A DNA stretch of 64,000 nt from Paraburkholderia ribeironis (lineage in GTDB: Bacteria; Pseudomonadota; Gammaproteobacteria; Burkholderiales; Burkholderiaceae): positions 208,845 through 272,844 of the forward strand of contig NZ_CYGX02000005.1 of assembly GCF_900019265.1 (NCBI RefSeq), written 5' to 3'. The notes under the pieces are model-generated. The model saw nothing but the letters and a program-made list of their open reading frames with translations, did no database searches and was not told the origin of the DNA. Within the stretch, counting starts at the first letter, position 1. Each line of letters starts with the position of its first letter. Shown piece by piece: positions 1 through 8,841 of this stretch. The position numbers and the translations under genes are program-made.

Positions 1-1
1 C

Positions 2-130
2 GTGCATCTGTGCATCATGGATGCGCTTGCGATCGGTGTCGCGCTCAAGGCCGGTCCGAAGACGCTCGAAAAGATGCGCCATGCGAAGGCGAGGTTGGCA
101 TCGCATGAGCCGGAGAGGGCGGGTGATTGA
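2..130 (+). CDS. C-terminal end of a regulator, possibly RpiR/SIS family (partial)
   Basis: An open frame enters from the left edge and ends at TGA 128-130, giving 42 residues that begin VHLCIMDALAIGVALK. The pattern of a hydrophobic helix with MDAL, then GVALK.GP and a basic tail resembles the last helix of MurR/RpiR-type regulators with a SIS domain. That assignment is from memory of the family and is weak, because the DNA-binding part lies outside the window. Confidence 0.4.
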   Translation: MHLCIMDALAIGVALKAGPKTLEKMRHAKARLASHEPERAGD

Positions 131-246
131 TCGGCTGCGTCGTGCCAGCGCGCGTGTCGCTGCCCGAGGGCGGCAGGCCTGCAGAAACTGACCCACCTAG
201 CCTGGTTTCGCTGATTGATCTAGCGCGCTTGCCGGCGCTTTCTCAC

Positions 247-1167
247 TCACGCTTCGCCGATCGCCGCAATCCAACCAAATCTACGCGACAACCTCGCCGT
301 CGCTGCGCGCAGTGTCTGCGCCGGCTGGCCTGCGGGCTTGCTATCGAAGCTGCCGCTCGGCCCCATCAACGCGAGCACGAGGCAGATGCTGCCGGTGTGA
401 TCGAACACCGGCGCAGCCAACGTGTCGATACCGGGCACGGGCCGGCTCAGCGCCGTGTCGATGTCGTCCGTACGGATTTGCGCAAGACGTTGCGCGTACG
501 CTTTGGCGAGCGGCGCCGATCCAGGCGCTGCATGCGCCCGGCGTGCAACGTCGGTCGCGCTGTGTTCCGCCGCTGCCGCTGCCGCCGGCGCGGCCGTCGC
601 CGTGAAAACCTCCGCCACATCCGCACCCGCCAGCCGCAAATGATCCTGCGCCAGCAGTCCCGCGCGTACATCGTCGGCGACGTACGCCGCGAACACACGG
701 CCGATCGCCGTGTTCACCAGCGACATCACCGTGCCGACCCGCAAGCTCACATGCAGCGGCCGCGCCGATTCCTCGAGACGCACGACGGTCGGCCCGAGCG
801 GCCCGAGCACCGCCATTGCGACGCTCATCCCGGTCGATGCCGCCAGTTCGATCACTTCGGGCTCCGCCTCGCGCGTCGGCGACAGGCGCTGCAAGCCGAT
901 CAGGCCCAACTCCAGCGCGAGCGGCCCGGCGGCGAAACAACCCGACGCGTCGCGATCGAGCAGACCGATTTTCAGCAGACTCACCAGATGCGGAAACGCC
1001 TTGGCCGGCGGCATGCCGGCTGCGGCCGCGAGATCGCGCAAGCTCAACGGACGTGCCGCCGCGACCAGTGCCGTCAGCAATTCGCCGGTGCTGTCGAGCG
1101 ACTGGATGCCGCGCTGCGGTTTCACATCGGCGGAATGAGTGGGAGAGCGGTCGGGAGAATCGGTCAC
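247..1167 (-). CDS. IclR-family transcriptional regulator
   Basis: A 306-aa regulator with an N-terminal winged helix-turn-helix (about residues 18-80, including LSLRDLAAAAGMPPAKAFPHL) followed by an IclR effector domain with the ...LHVSLRVGTVMSL...TAIGRVFAAY pattern. The start is GTG and overlaps the stop of the upstream IclR gene (GTGA), so the two are translationally coupled. A low-complexity Ala-rich insert (about residues 190-215) is unusual for the family. It is a paralogue of the gene just upstream. Both lie divergent to a catabolic operon and probably control it; the effector is not known. Confidence 0.9.
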   Translation of the reverse strand: MTDSPDRSPTHSADVKPQRGIQSLDSTGELLTALVAAARPLSLRDLAAAAGMPPAKAFPHLVSLLKIGLLDRDASGCFAAGPLALELGLIGLQRLSPTREAEPEVIELAASTGMSVAMAVLGPLGPTVVRLEESARPLHVSLRVGTVMSLVNTAIGRVFAAYVADDVRAGLLAQDHLRLAGADVAEVFTATAAPAAAAAAEHSATDVARRAHAAPGSAPLAKAYAQRLAQIRTDDIDTALSRPVPGIDTLAAPVFDHTGSICLVLALMGPSGSFDSKPAGQPAQTLRAATARLSRRFGWIAAIGEA

Positions 1168-2021
1168 GATAGGGAAGAGGCGATCACGGAAGGGGCGGAC
1201 GCCAGTGCAGCGCCGATGTCGTGCGCTGTGGCCCGCAGTGCGCGAGCGATCGGGCCGTCGGCGGTGACGTCGATCGCGCCGGTCGAGCCGATCACCGTCA
1301 ACGCGAGCGACAGGTGGCCGTCAATATCCTGCACCGGCGCGCTGATGCTGCTGATGCCCGGGCTCGGCGCATCCACGCTCGATTCCAGGCCGCGTGCGCG
1401 AATCCTGCGCAATGCCGCGTCGAACGCGGCGCGCTCGCCGGGCGGCGTCATCGCGCTGTTGGCGACGCCCGACTGATTCGCCCACATCGCGTCGAGCACG
1501 TCGCGCGGCAAAAACGCGCAAAACACGCGTCCCGTCGATGTGGCCGGCAGCGACATCACCGTGCCCACATGCAAATTGACGTGCAGCGGAAAGCCCGCGT
1601 GCTCATAGCGGACGATGGTCGGCCCCTGCGGTCCGGCAATACAGATCGCGACGCTGAACCCGATTGCCTCGGCCAGCGCCGCAACGCGCGGCACGGCGGC
1701 GCGAAACGCCGGCTGGCTTTCGAGGTGCAGCAAACCGAGCCGCAATGACAGCGGCCCCGGTTCATAACGGCCCGATAGTTCGTCGCGCTTGATGAGCCCG
1801 AGACGAGTCAGGCTCACCAGATACGCGTGCGCCTGTCCGGGCGCGATCTGCGCGGCGCTGGCGAGATCGGACAAGGCCAGCGGAGCGCGCGCCTGGGCGA
1901 GCGCCAGCAACACGCGGCCGCCCACCTCGACGCTCTGGATGCCGCGCTGCGTCTTGCCGCCGTCCGCCGTCTCGCCGCCACCCGCGCCTTTGCCGGTGGC
2001 CGATTTCGCTGCTTTGCTCAC
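1164..2021 (-). CDS. IclR-family transcriptional regulator
   Basis: A 285-aa IclR regulator. The N-terminus has the helix-turn-helix region APLALSDLASAAQIAPGQAH and the C-terminal effector domain carries LHVNLHVGTVMSLPATSTGRVF, which closely parallels the downstream paralogue. The start is GTG at 2019-2021. It is the first gene of a two-regulator transcript reading away from the MBL-fold/hydroxylase operon. A dyad at 2107-2126 in the shared intergenic region is a plausible operator. Two tandem IclR paralogues may act as a heteromeric or sequential switch; that is inference. Confidence 0.92.
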   Translation of the reverse strand: MSKAAKSATGKGAGGGETADGGKTQRGIQSVEVGGRVLLALAQARAPLALSDLASAAQIAPGQAHAYLVSLTRLGLIKRDELSGRYEPGPLSLRLGLLHLESQPAFRAAVPRVAALAEAIGFSVAICIAGPQGPTIVRYEHAGFPLHVNLHVGTVMSLPATSTGRVFCAFLPRDVLDAMWANQSGVANSAMTPPGERAAFDAALRRIRARGLESSVDAPSPGISSISAPVQDIDGHLSLALTVIGSTGAIDVTADGPIARALRATAHDIGAALASAPSVIASSLS

Positions 2022-2106
2022 ACCCGCGCTCGTCCGTAAAAAGGGTCCATGTTAACCGAATGCCCGCGTCAGCCTGCTCCCATCATAGGTGACCATGAAT
2101 TTGCGT

Positions 2107-2126
2107 ATAGCGATACATTTCGCTAT
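2107..2126. promoter_or_regulatory. candidate IclR operator (dyad ATAGCG-N8-CGCTAT)
   Basis: A perfect 6-bp inverted repeat with an 8-nt AT-rich spacer lies between the divergent IclR genes and the MBL-fold operon. Its right arm abuts a TTGACA -35 hexamer, so a bound regulator would overlap the promoter. Size and position suit an IclR-type site; binding is inferred. Confidence 0.45.
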
Positions 2127-2153
2127 TGACAAATAAACTGGCGCGGCCATAAG
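2126..2153 (+). promoter_or_regulatory. candidate sigma-70 promoter of the MBL/hydroxylase operon
   Basis: TTGACA at 2126-2131 is followed after 16 nt by CATAAG at 2148-2153. It points to the operon whose first good start codon is at 2301, leaving a leader of about 140 nt. Confidence 0.45.
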
Positions 2154-2300
2154 ATGCATTCACCCCGACACAACGGCGCAGTTACAGAGTCCGCAGTACA
2201 GAATCGAAACGGGGCGAGACAATCCTCCAATACCGTTGGCTTGCGCGGCACTGCGCAGCCGGCCGTCTCGCCTCACGTCCAACTTTTGAGGGAGACGAGC

Positions 2301-3260
2301 ATGGCAAAGGCATTCGCATCGCAGGCCGATCTGGAAGTCAAGAAAATCACGTGGACCCAGCTGTCCGAGAACGCCTACGCGTACACCGCCGAGGGCGACC
2401 CGAACTCGGGCGTGATCATCGGCGACGACGGCGTGCTGATCGTCGACACCACTGCCACGCCGGCCATGGCGCAAGACCTGATCGCCAGGATTCGCAGTGT
2501 CACCGACAAGCCGATCAAATACGTCGTGCTGTCGCACTATCACGCGGTGCGCGTGCTCGGCGCGTCGGCGTATTTCGCCGAAGGCGCGCAGCAGGTGATC
2601 GCGAGCCGCGGCACGTACGAAATGATCGTCGAGCGCGGCGAGGCGGACATGAAGTCGGAAATCGAACGCTTCCCGCGTCTGTTTGCCGGCGTCGAAACAG
2701 TGCCGGGCCTGACGTGGCCGACGCTCGTGTTCGACAAGGAAATCACGCTGTTCCTCGGCAAGCTCGAAGTGCGCATCGCGCATCTGGGCGCGGGTCATAC
2801 GAAGGGCGACACGGTGGTGTGGCTGCCGTCGCAGAAGGTGCTGTTCTCCGGCGATCTCGTCGAGTACGACGCCGCCTGTTATTGCGGCGACGCGCAACTC
2901 GAGCAATGGCCGGCCACGCTCGAAGCGTTGCGCGCGCTCAACGCCGAGAAGCTGGTGCCGGGCCGCGGTCCTGCGCTGACCACACCGGACGAGGTCAACA
3001 AAGGTCTCGATTACACGAAGGATTTTGTCACCACGCTGCTGCAACAGGGCCGTGAAGCCGTCGCGCAGAAGCTCGATCTAAAGGCCGCGATGGCGCTCGC
3101 GCGCAAGGCGATGGACCCGAAGTTCGGCCATGTGTTCATCTACGAGCATTGCCTGCCGTTCGACGTGTCACGCGCTTTCGACGAAGCGAGCGGCATCACG
3201 CATCCGCGCATCTGGACCGCGCAGCGTGACAAGGACATGTGGGACGCGCTGCAAGCCTGA
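2301..3260 (+). CDS. MBL-fold metallo-hydrolase with altered metal motif
   Basis: A 319-aa metallo-beta-lactamase-fold protein. The chosen ATG follows a good ribosome site (gagggagacgagc); longer in-frame starts to 2154 lack one. Conserved pieces include GVIIGDDGVLIVDTTATP, the third-motif histidine in GAGHTKGDTVVWLP and the bridging Asp in LFSGDLVEYD. The first motif, normally HxHxDH, reads HYHAVR, so one Asp and one His ligand are replaced. It may be a specialised hydrolase with a single metal site. It is the first gene of an operon with an FAD hydroxylase, a DUF2783 protein and an MFS carrier, suggesting a role in aromatic breakdown; the substrate is unknown. Confidence 0.88.
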   Translation: MAKAFASQADLEVKKITWTQLSENAYAYTAEGDPNSGVIIGDDGVLIVDTTATPAMAQDLIARIRSVTDKPIKYVVLSHYHAVRVLGASAYFAEGAQQVIASRGTYEMIVERGEADMKSEIERFPRLFAGVETVPGLTWPTLVFDKEITLFLGKLEVRIAHLGAGHTKGDTVVWLPSQKVLFSGDLVEYDAACYCGDAQLEQWPATLEALRALNAEKLVPGRGPALTTPDEVNKGLDYTKDFVTTLLQQGREAVAQKLDLKAAMALARKAMDPKFGHVFIYEHCLPFDVSRAFDEASGITHPRIWTAQRDKDMWDALQA

Positions 3261-3309
3261 CAGGAACGCAAACATCGCGACGCAGAGCAGAGATGGATGG
3301 AGACACAAG

Positions 3310-5019
3310 ATGAGCATCAACTACCAGACGCTGTCGTTCGAATACCAGCCGTGCCGTGAACAGGGCGCGCAAGGCGATGCGCAGCAGGCGGTCTATCCGG
3401 TGATCGTGGTCGGCGCGGGGCCGGTGGGCCTTGCCACCGCGATCGATGTTGCGCAGCAGGGCGTGCCGGTCGTGCTGGTCGATGACGATTGTTCGTTGTC
3501 CACAGGATCGCGGGCGATCTGCTTTTCGAAGCGCACGCTCGATATCTTCGATCGCCTCGGATGCGGCCAGCGGATGGTGGACAAGGGCATCAGCTGGAAT
3601 GTCGGCAAGGTGTTTCTGAAAGACGAACTGGTGTACACGTTCAATCTGCAACCGGAAGCAGGCCACCACCGGCCCGCGTTCATCAACCTGCAGCAGTACT
3701 ACGTTGAGGGCTTTCTGCTCGAACGTGCGCAGGCGATGCCGAATCTCGAGATCCGCTGGAAGAGCAAAGTGGTCGGCGTGCAGCAGAACGGCACGCCGGG
3801 CACCTGTGATGCAAGCGTGACGCTGACGGTCGACACACCGAACGGGCAGTATCCGTTGCACGGCCGTTACGTGGTCGCCGCCGACGGCTCGCGCAGTCCG
3901 ATGCGCAATCTGATGGGACTCGACAGCAAGGGCGTGACGTTCAAGGATCGCTTCCTGATTGCTGACGTCAAGATGGAAGCGGACTTTCCGACCGAGCGCT
4001 GGTTCTGGTTCGATCCGCCGTTTCACCCGAATCAATCGGTGTTGCTGCATCGTCAGCCCGACAACGTGTGGCGGATCGATTTCCAGTTGGGATGGGACGC
4101 CGACCCCGCGCTGGAAAAGACCCCGGAGCGCGTGATTCCGCGCGTGCGCGCACTGCTCGGCGCGGACGCGAAGTTTGAACTGGAATGGGTCAGCGTCTAC
4201 ACGTTTTCATGCTTGCGGATGGAGCGCTTCCGGCACGGCAACGTGCTGTTTGCGGGCGACTCCGCGCATGGCGTTTCGCCGTTCGGCGCACGCGGCGCGA
4301 ATAGCGGCGTGCAGGATGCGGAGAACCTCGCGTGGAAGCTGGCGATGGTAGTCGACGGCAAAGCGTCCGATGCGCTGCTCGACACGTATGCGAGCGAACG
4401 CGAATTCGCCGCCGATGAAAACATCCGCAATTCCACGCGCTCCACTGATTTTATTACGCCGAAGAGCCCCGTGAGCCGCGTGTTCCGCGACGCCGTGCTG
4501 AAGCTGGCGCGGCATCATCCGTTCGCACGGCAATTGACCAATAGTGGGCGGTTGTCGGTGCCGGCGGTGTTGCGCGATTCCCCGCTGAATACAGCGGATC
4601 GCGATCACTTCGACGGCGCGATGGTGCCGGGTGCATCGTGCGTCGATGCACCGGTGCAGGTGGATGGGCAACCCGCTTGGCTGCTGCGGCAACTTGGCCA
4701 GCAATTCACCGGCGTGCTGTTCTGTGGTGAGCAAGGTATCGATCGGAGCATGCGGGCCGCAGTGGATGCGCTGCGTGCAGGGTCGATTCCGTTGAGGCTC
4801 GTCGTCGTGACGCGTGGCGACGCGCAAGTCGCTGCACTCGATGGCGTGCGAGTGGTCCACGACACCGAAGGCCTCGCAAGCGCGCGCTACGACGCAACTC
4901 ACGGCGCGTTCTACCTGATTCGTCCGGACCAGCATGTGTGCGCGCGTTGGCGCGAACTCGATGCGGGCGCCGTGGCGCATGCACTCAAACGCGCATTGTG
5001 CGTCGAAGGTACGGCCTGA
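3310..5019 (+). CDS. FAD-dependent aromatic hydroxylase (PHBH / MhpA-like)
   Basis: A 569-aa flavoprotein monooxygenase, inferred to use FAD, NAD(P)H and O2 to hydroxylate a phenolic ring. The Rossmann motif VVGAGPVGLATA lies near residue 35. The second FAD motif GDSAHGVSPFGARGANSG, followed by QDAENLAWKLA, lies near residues 315-345. The C-terminal 170 residues match the thioredoxin-like tail of 3-(3-hydroxyphenyl)propionate and phenol hydroxylases. The start at 3310 opens MSINYQTLSF just after the MBL gene. The next gene is a DUF2783 protein, a partner I recall beside this hydroxylase type. The exact substrate cannot be read from sequence. Confidence 0.88.
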   Translation: MSINYQTLSFEYQPCREQGAQGDAQQAVYPVIVVGAGPVGLATAIDVAQQGVPVVLVDDDCSLSTGSRAICFSKRTLDIFDRLGCGQRMVDKGISWNVGKVFLKDELVYTFNLQPEAGHHRPAFINLQQYYVEGFLLERAQAMPNLEIRWKSKVVGVQQNGTPGTCDASVTLTVDTPNGQYPLHGRYVVAADGSRSPMRNLMGLDSKGVTFKDRFLIADVKMEADFPTERWFWFDPPFHPNQSVLLHRQPDNVWRIDFQLGWDADPALEKTPERVIPRVRALLGADAKFELEWVSVYTFSCLRMERFRHGNVLFAGDSAHGVSPFGARGANSGVQDAENLAWKLAMVVDGKASDALLDTYASEREFAADENIRNSTRSTDFITPKSPVSRVFRDAVLKLARHHPFARQLTNSGRLSVPAVLRDSPLNTADRDHFDGAMVPGASCVDAPVQVDGQPAWLLRQLGQQFTGVLFCGEQGIDRSMRAAVDALRAGSIPLRLVVVTRGDAQVAALDGVRVVHDTEGLASARYDATHGAFYLIRPDQHVCARWRELDAGAVAHALKRALCVEGTA

Positions 5020-5083
5020 AGGCGAGCGCCGGTGCGATCCATAGCACGTGCGGAGCAATCACAGAAGACAGCTGGAGACAGAC

Positions 5084-5320
5084 ATGGCACTGAACACGCA
5101 ACCGAACCTCGCCCGCCCCGACGATTTCTACGAGGCGTTGATCGACATGCATCGCGATCTGGACGATGCGCAGAGCCAGTCGGCCAATGCGCAGCTGATC
5201 CTGCTGCTCGCCAACCACATCGGCGATCACGCGACGCTGATCGAAGCGATGCAACATGCGCGTGAAGGCGTAGTCAACGCGTCGGTTGCACGCGTAGGCG
5301 CGCATCCGCTCGCGGCCTGA
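5084..5320 (+). CDS. DUF2783 family small protein
   Basis: A 78-aa protein with the pattern DDFYEALIDMHRDL...AQLILLLANHIGD, which I recognise as DUF2783. It is mainly helical with no signal peptide. The start follows a purine-rich ribosome site (gctggagacagac). It lies 64 nt after the hydroxylase gene in the same operon. DUF2783 proteins occur with FAD hydroxylases, so a small accessory role is plausible. No biochemical function is known to me. Confidence 0.75.
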   Translation: MALNTQPNLARPDDFYEALIDMHRDLDDAQSQSANAQLILLLANHIGDHATLIEAMQHAREGVVNASVARVGAHPLAA

Positions 5321-5503
5321 TCCCGCGCGAAGAAGCAAGCAGGCGAGCGCGTGGCCGTTCGTGCCGCGCGCCATCCAATCCGGCAACGCGGCCACGCGGC
5401 GCATCAACGCGGGCGCGTACCGATCCAGCAGAAGACAATCAAGCGGCGCATCAAGACGCCGGACCTAGCGGGTCCGTTGGACCCTCACGTTTGGAGATAA
5501 CTG

Positions 5504-6838
5504 ATGAGCCAATCTTTCGCCCCCGCGCTCGAGCCGGGCGTATCCGCTGACGCGCACGACGATCTGCTGTATCGCAAGGTCTCGCTACGGATCATTCCGT
5601 TTCTGTTTCTGTGCTACGTGGTGTCGTTTCTCGATCGCATCAATATCGGCTTCGCGCAGTTGCAGATGAAGCACGACCTGGGCTTCAGCGATGCGATGTA
5701 TGGTCTCGGCGCGGCGGTGTTCTATGTCGGCTACGTGCTGTGCGAAGTGCCGAGCAACCTTTTGCTCGAGCGCTTCGGCGCGCGCCGCACGTTCACGCGG
5801 ATCATGCTGCTGTGGGGCATGGCGTCAGTCGGCATGATGTTCGTGTCGACGCCGATGCATTTCTATGTGCTGCGCTTCATGCTCGGCGTGTTCGAAGCGG
5901 GGTTCTTTCCTGGCATCGTGCTGTATCTGACGTACTGGTATCCGGCGCGGCGGCGCGCGGCCGTGCTGTCGATCTTCTTCGCAGGCGTCGCGGTGGCGGG
6001 TGTGCTGGGCGGCCTCGTGTCCGGCTGGATCATGCGCGACATGGGCGGCGTGCTGGGGCTGTTCGGCTGGCAGTGGATGTTCGTGATCGAAGGCGCTCCC
6101 GCGATCGTGCTCGGTCTGATCGCCGCGTTCTATCTGGTGGATGGCCCGCAGCACGCGAGCTGGCTTACCGCTGCCGAACAGGCGCAGCTGATTGCCCGAC
6201 GCGATGAAGACCGCGGAGCCGGATCGTCCGCGCACGCGCATTCGTCGCGCTCGTTCGTGCAGGCATTGGGCAATCCGCGCGTCTATCTGTTCGCGTTCAT
6301 CTACTTCTCGCTGACCTGCGCGTCTTTGACCTTGAACTTCTGGATGCCGCTGATGATTCGCGACTTCGGCGTGCACGATGTTCTGGCGATCAGCCTGTAC
6401 ACCGTGATTCCGAACGCGATCGGCGCAGTGGGGCTGATTCTGATCGCGCGTCATTCGGATCGGCGCGGCGAACGCCGCCGGCATTTTGCCGTTTGCACGA
6501 TCGGCGGCGGCGTGGCGCTGTCGCTGCTGACGCTGCATCTGAGCAGCTTCCCCGCGATGCTCGCGATTCTCTCGCTCGCGGCGGTGCTGATCTTCGCGGC
6601 GCTGCCGATCTTCTGGACCGTGCCGTCGGGCTATCTGTCCGGCACGGGGGCGGCCGCCGGCATCGCGTTGATCAGCAGCATCGGCATTACTAGCGGGATC
6701 GTCAGTCCCTGGGTGATCGGGCAGATCAAGACGCACACCGGCAGCATGGATAACGCGCTGTATCTGCTGACCGCGTTGTTGTTCGTCAGTGGCATCGCGT
6801 TGTTGCTCGGCGTGCCGAAGGACATGAAGCGTATCTGA
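5504..6838 (+). CDS. MFS transporter, anion:cation symporter type
   Basis: A 444-aa carrier with 12 predicted membrane helices. The N-terminal part reads IIPFLFLCYVVSFLDRINIG, the hallmark of the anion:cation symporter (phthalate/tartrate/glucarate) branch. A large hydrophilic loop near residue 220 separates the halves. It is the last gene of the catabolic operon, after a strong ribosome site (ggagataactg). It probably imports the acidic aromatic or related substrate handled by the hydroxylase. Confidence 0.88.
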   Translation: MSQSFAPALEPGVSADAHDDLLYRKVSLRIIPFLFLCYVVSFLDRINIGFAQLQMKHDLGFSDAMYGLGAAVFYVGYVLCEVPSNLLLERFGARRTFTRIMLLWGMASVGMMFVSTPMHFYVLRFMLGVFEAGFFPGIVLYLTYWYPARRRAAVLSIFFAGVAVAGVLGGLVSGWIMRDMGGVLGLFGWQWMFVIEGAPAIVLGLIAAFYLVDGPQHASWLTAAEQAQLIARRDEDRGAGSSAHAHSSRSFVQALGNPRVYLFAFIYFSLTCASLTLNFWMPLMIRDFGVHDVLAISLYTVIPNAIGAVGLILIARHSDRRGERRRHFAVCTIGGGVALSLLTLHLSSFPAMLAILSLAAVLIFAALPIFWTVPSGYLSGTGAAAGIALISSIGITSGIVSPWVIGQIKTHTGSMDNALYLLTALLFVSGIALLLGVPKDMKRI

Positions 6839-6903
6839 TACCGGGGCGGTAGATGCGCGGCGGTGAGGTGGTTATCCAATGAGGCCGCTAACTTTCCAAC
6901 CGG

Positions 6904-7104
6904 TTAAATACTGAGCCCTTTGGCCAGCCAATCGTGTGACGTGACCGGTCGCGCGAGCGCGACCGCCGCGTGGACCTTGCCGTCCATCGGCAGGTCGGGC
7001 GCATGCCAGCGGGCATTGCGCTTCGCGAGATTCAATCCCCAGGTCGTGGTATCGGCTGACAGCGTCGCGCGCACAGGCTTGCGCGGCGCGGTAACGCGTG
7101 ATGT
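6904..7104 (-). pseudogene. coding-like remnant, unidentified
   Basis: The minus strand has an open stretch of 66 codons ending in TAA at 6904-6906 with native-looking composition (for example RATLSADTTTWGLNLAKR and HAAVALARPVTSHDWLAKG). An in-frame stop at 7105-7107 closes it upstream and there is no convincing start. It resembles the C-terminal end of a lost gene. I cannot name the family. The rest of 6839-7590 holds the first copy of a 41-bp repeat and AT-rich sequence without a gene. Confidence 0.3.
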
Positions 7105-7138
7105 TCATGGAACGCGACTGAGCATCGTTCGCTGCCGC

Positions 7139-7179
7139 CTAATGCAACTAACGGCCTGCCGCGCCCGGCACCTCCGGCT
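7139..7179. repeat. 41-bp direct repeat, copy 1
   Basis: This 41-nt stretch starting CTAATGCAACTAACGG recurs at 10021-10061 with 3 mismatches. The second copy lies directly upstream of an MFS gene. The two copies bracket the CdiA remnant and the CsgG lipoprotein trio, so they may be scars of a duplication or insertion. Confidence 0.7.
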
Positions 7180-7592
7180 CCCGAAACGAAGCGGCAGATC
7201 ATCGCGCATGATCAGGCCTATCTCGAAAACGGTCTCGCCCTGTCGCGTTGACAGGGTGCAATCCAGAACGAAAGGTTTGCCCCGCCTGCCTTTCACCCTT
7301 GTGAACGGCAGGGGAGCAATTCGGAAAGTCCCTCAAACTCGCGCCCAAATAATTAGGAATACCTAAGTTATTGGTGGTAACCGAGAGAGGCGGTCCAATC
7401 CCGCATGTATATGCAGCGGCTCTCAGAAACGGCGTCTATCCTTTTAAAGCATAAATGTTATTCGCATCTCAATAGGACAATTCTGATTTTCATGTGGTCG
7501 TTGTTATTCGGTATCGAATTAACATTGTTTGACCAACCATAGCCGTTGTTAGCGTTATTTTTCCCCGAAGTCAGAAGTTACACACAAAGAAA

Positions 7593-8031
7593 ATGAACAG
7601 GAATACGTTCCGGCTGGTCTATAGCCGGTTCCGGGGCATGCTCGTTGCTGTCGCAGAAACCGCAGTTGGACACGGCAATGTGGATGATCGACAAACCGGT
7701 CCATCGGTCACACTCCAGTCCTTTACTCTCTTTGCAGTGCGTCACGTGGTCTTTGCCGCGCTTGCACTGTTCGGGCTTGCACCTGTCATGTCGGACGCGC
7801 AGATCGTCCCCTTTGGCGTGCATGCGCCAGGTGTCATCAGTACTGCGAGTGGCCTGCCGCAGTCAATATCAACAGAGCCTCGGGAGCGGGCGTTTCTCTG
7901 AATACGTATTCGCAATTCGATGTGCAAAAAACGGCGCAATACTCAACAATTCGCCCGTTATCACCAGTTCGCAATTAGCTGGGCAGATCAATGGTAATCC
8001 GGATTTCGGCCCGAATGCACGGACTCACTAA
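7593..8031 (+). pseudogene. truncated CdiA/FhaB N-terminus (frameshifted)
   Basis: The start MNRNTFRLVYSRFRGMLV is an extended signal peptide region (ESPR) nearly identical to that of the intact CdiA at 51251-60406. Reading continues through a signal sequence (VMSDAQIVPFGVHAPGV) to about 7870. The homology then continues in another frame (SLNTYSQFDV, AILNNSPVITSSQLAGQINGNP) and stops at 8031. So a filamentous-haemagglutinin-type exoprotein was frameshifted and cut off after about 140 residues. No adhesin or toxin body remains. Intact lipoprotein genes follow at once. Confidence 0.85.
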
Positions 8032-8121
8032 CGCTATAAACAATGCTACGTCAACAGGTCGAATTTCATGGTTGCTGGCTGACGTTTTCCAATCCTGTTG
8101 TTCTCAAAGTGAGGTGAAGTC

Positions 8122-8799
8122 TTGAAGTTATCGAAAACACCCAGGCTGCTGATTACGACGCTGATCGCTGCCGCTCTTGCGGGCTGTGCGACCGAGGCGT
8201 CGCGTCCCTTGCCTGTTCCGGCGATCAGTAGTGCCCAGACACCCTATACCGGCAGGCGTGTCGAAATCGCCGCGGGCAAGTTCGACAACCGGTCAAGTTA
8301 CATGCGGGGCATTTTCACCGACGGCATCGACCGCCTCGGTGGCCAGGCCAAAACGATCCTGCTGACATCGCTGCAGGAAAGCGGTCGCTTCAATGTGCTG
8401 GAGCGGGACAACCTGGATGAGATCCGGCAGGAAGCTGCCTTCATGAAAAAAGCACAGACGCTGAAGGGCGCCAACTATGTTGTGACGGGCGATGTAACCG
8501 AATTCGGTCGCAAGGAAGTCGGCGATGTCGAGCTGTTCGGCATCCTTGGTCACGGCAAGAGCCAGGTCGCGTATGCGAAAGTCAGCCTGAACATCATCGA
8601 CACCACAACCTCGGAAGTTGTCCTGTCGAGTCAGGGCGCGGGCGAATACAGTCTGTCCAGTCGCGAAGTCATCGGCTTCGGCGGTACGGCGAGTTACGAC
8701 TCGACGCTCAATGGCAAGGTGCTGACCCTCGCCATCCAGGAGGCAGTGAACCGGCTTGCCGCCCAGGTTGATGCAGGTGCACTGAGGCTCGGGAAATAA
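8122..8799 (+). CDS. CsgG/HfaB-family outer-membrane lipoprotein
   Basis: A 225-aa lipoprotein with a signal peptide and lipobox LAGC near residue 22. The body matches the CsgG fold, with FDNRSSYMRGIFTDGIDRLGGQAKTILLTSLQESGRF followed by ANYVVTGDVTEFGR. CsgG forms an outer-membrane channel in curli export; shorter homologues may only assemble complexes. The start is TTG, supported by a GAGGTG ribosome site five bases upstream and the correct signal-peptide register. It leads a tight three-gene operon with DUF4810 and DUF799 lipoproteins, a grouping seen in several proteobacteria and Neisseria (GNA1162 locus, from memory). Confidence 0.85.
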   Translation: MKLSKTPRLLITTLIAAALAGCATEASRPLPVPAISSAQTPYTGRRVEIAAGKFDNRSSYMRGIFTDGIDRLGGQAKTILLTSLQESGRFNVLERDNLDEIRQEAAFMKKAQTLKGANYVVTGDVTEFGRKEVGDVELFGILGHGKSQVAYAKVSLNIIDTTTSEVVLSSQGAGEYSLSSREVIGFGGTASYDSTLNGKVLTLAIQEAVNRLAAQVDAGALRLGK

Positions 8800-8841
8800 C
8801 TCATGCACAGACACGTTATCAGACGGGAGATCGGTCGGACG

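Noticed and set aside
127..1476. Long plus-strand open frame of 449 codons
   Set aside because: It runs antisense to the two IclR genes, is Arg/His-rich with no domain, and is the usual high-GC shadow of a real gene.
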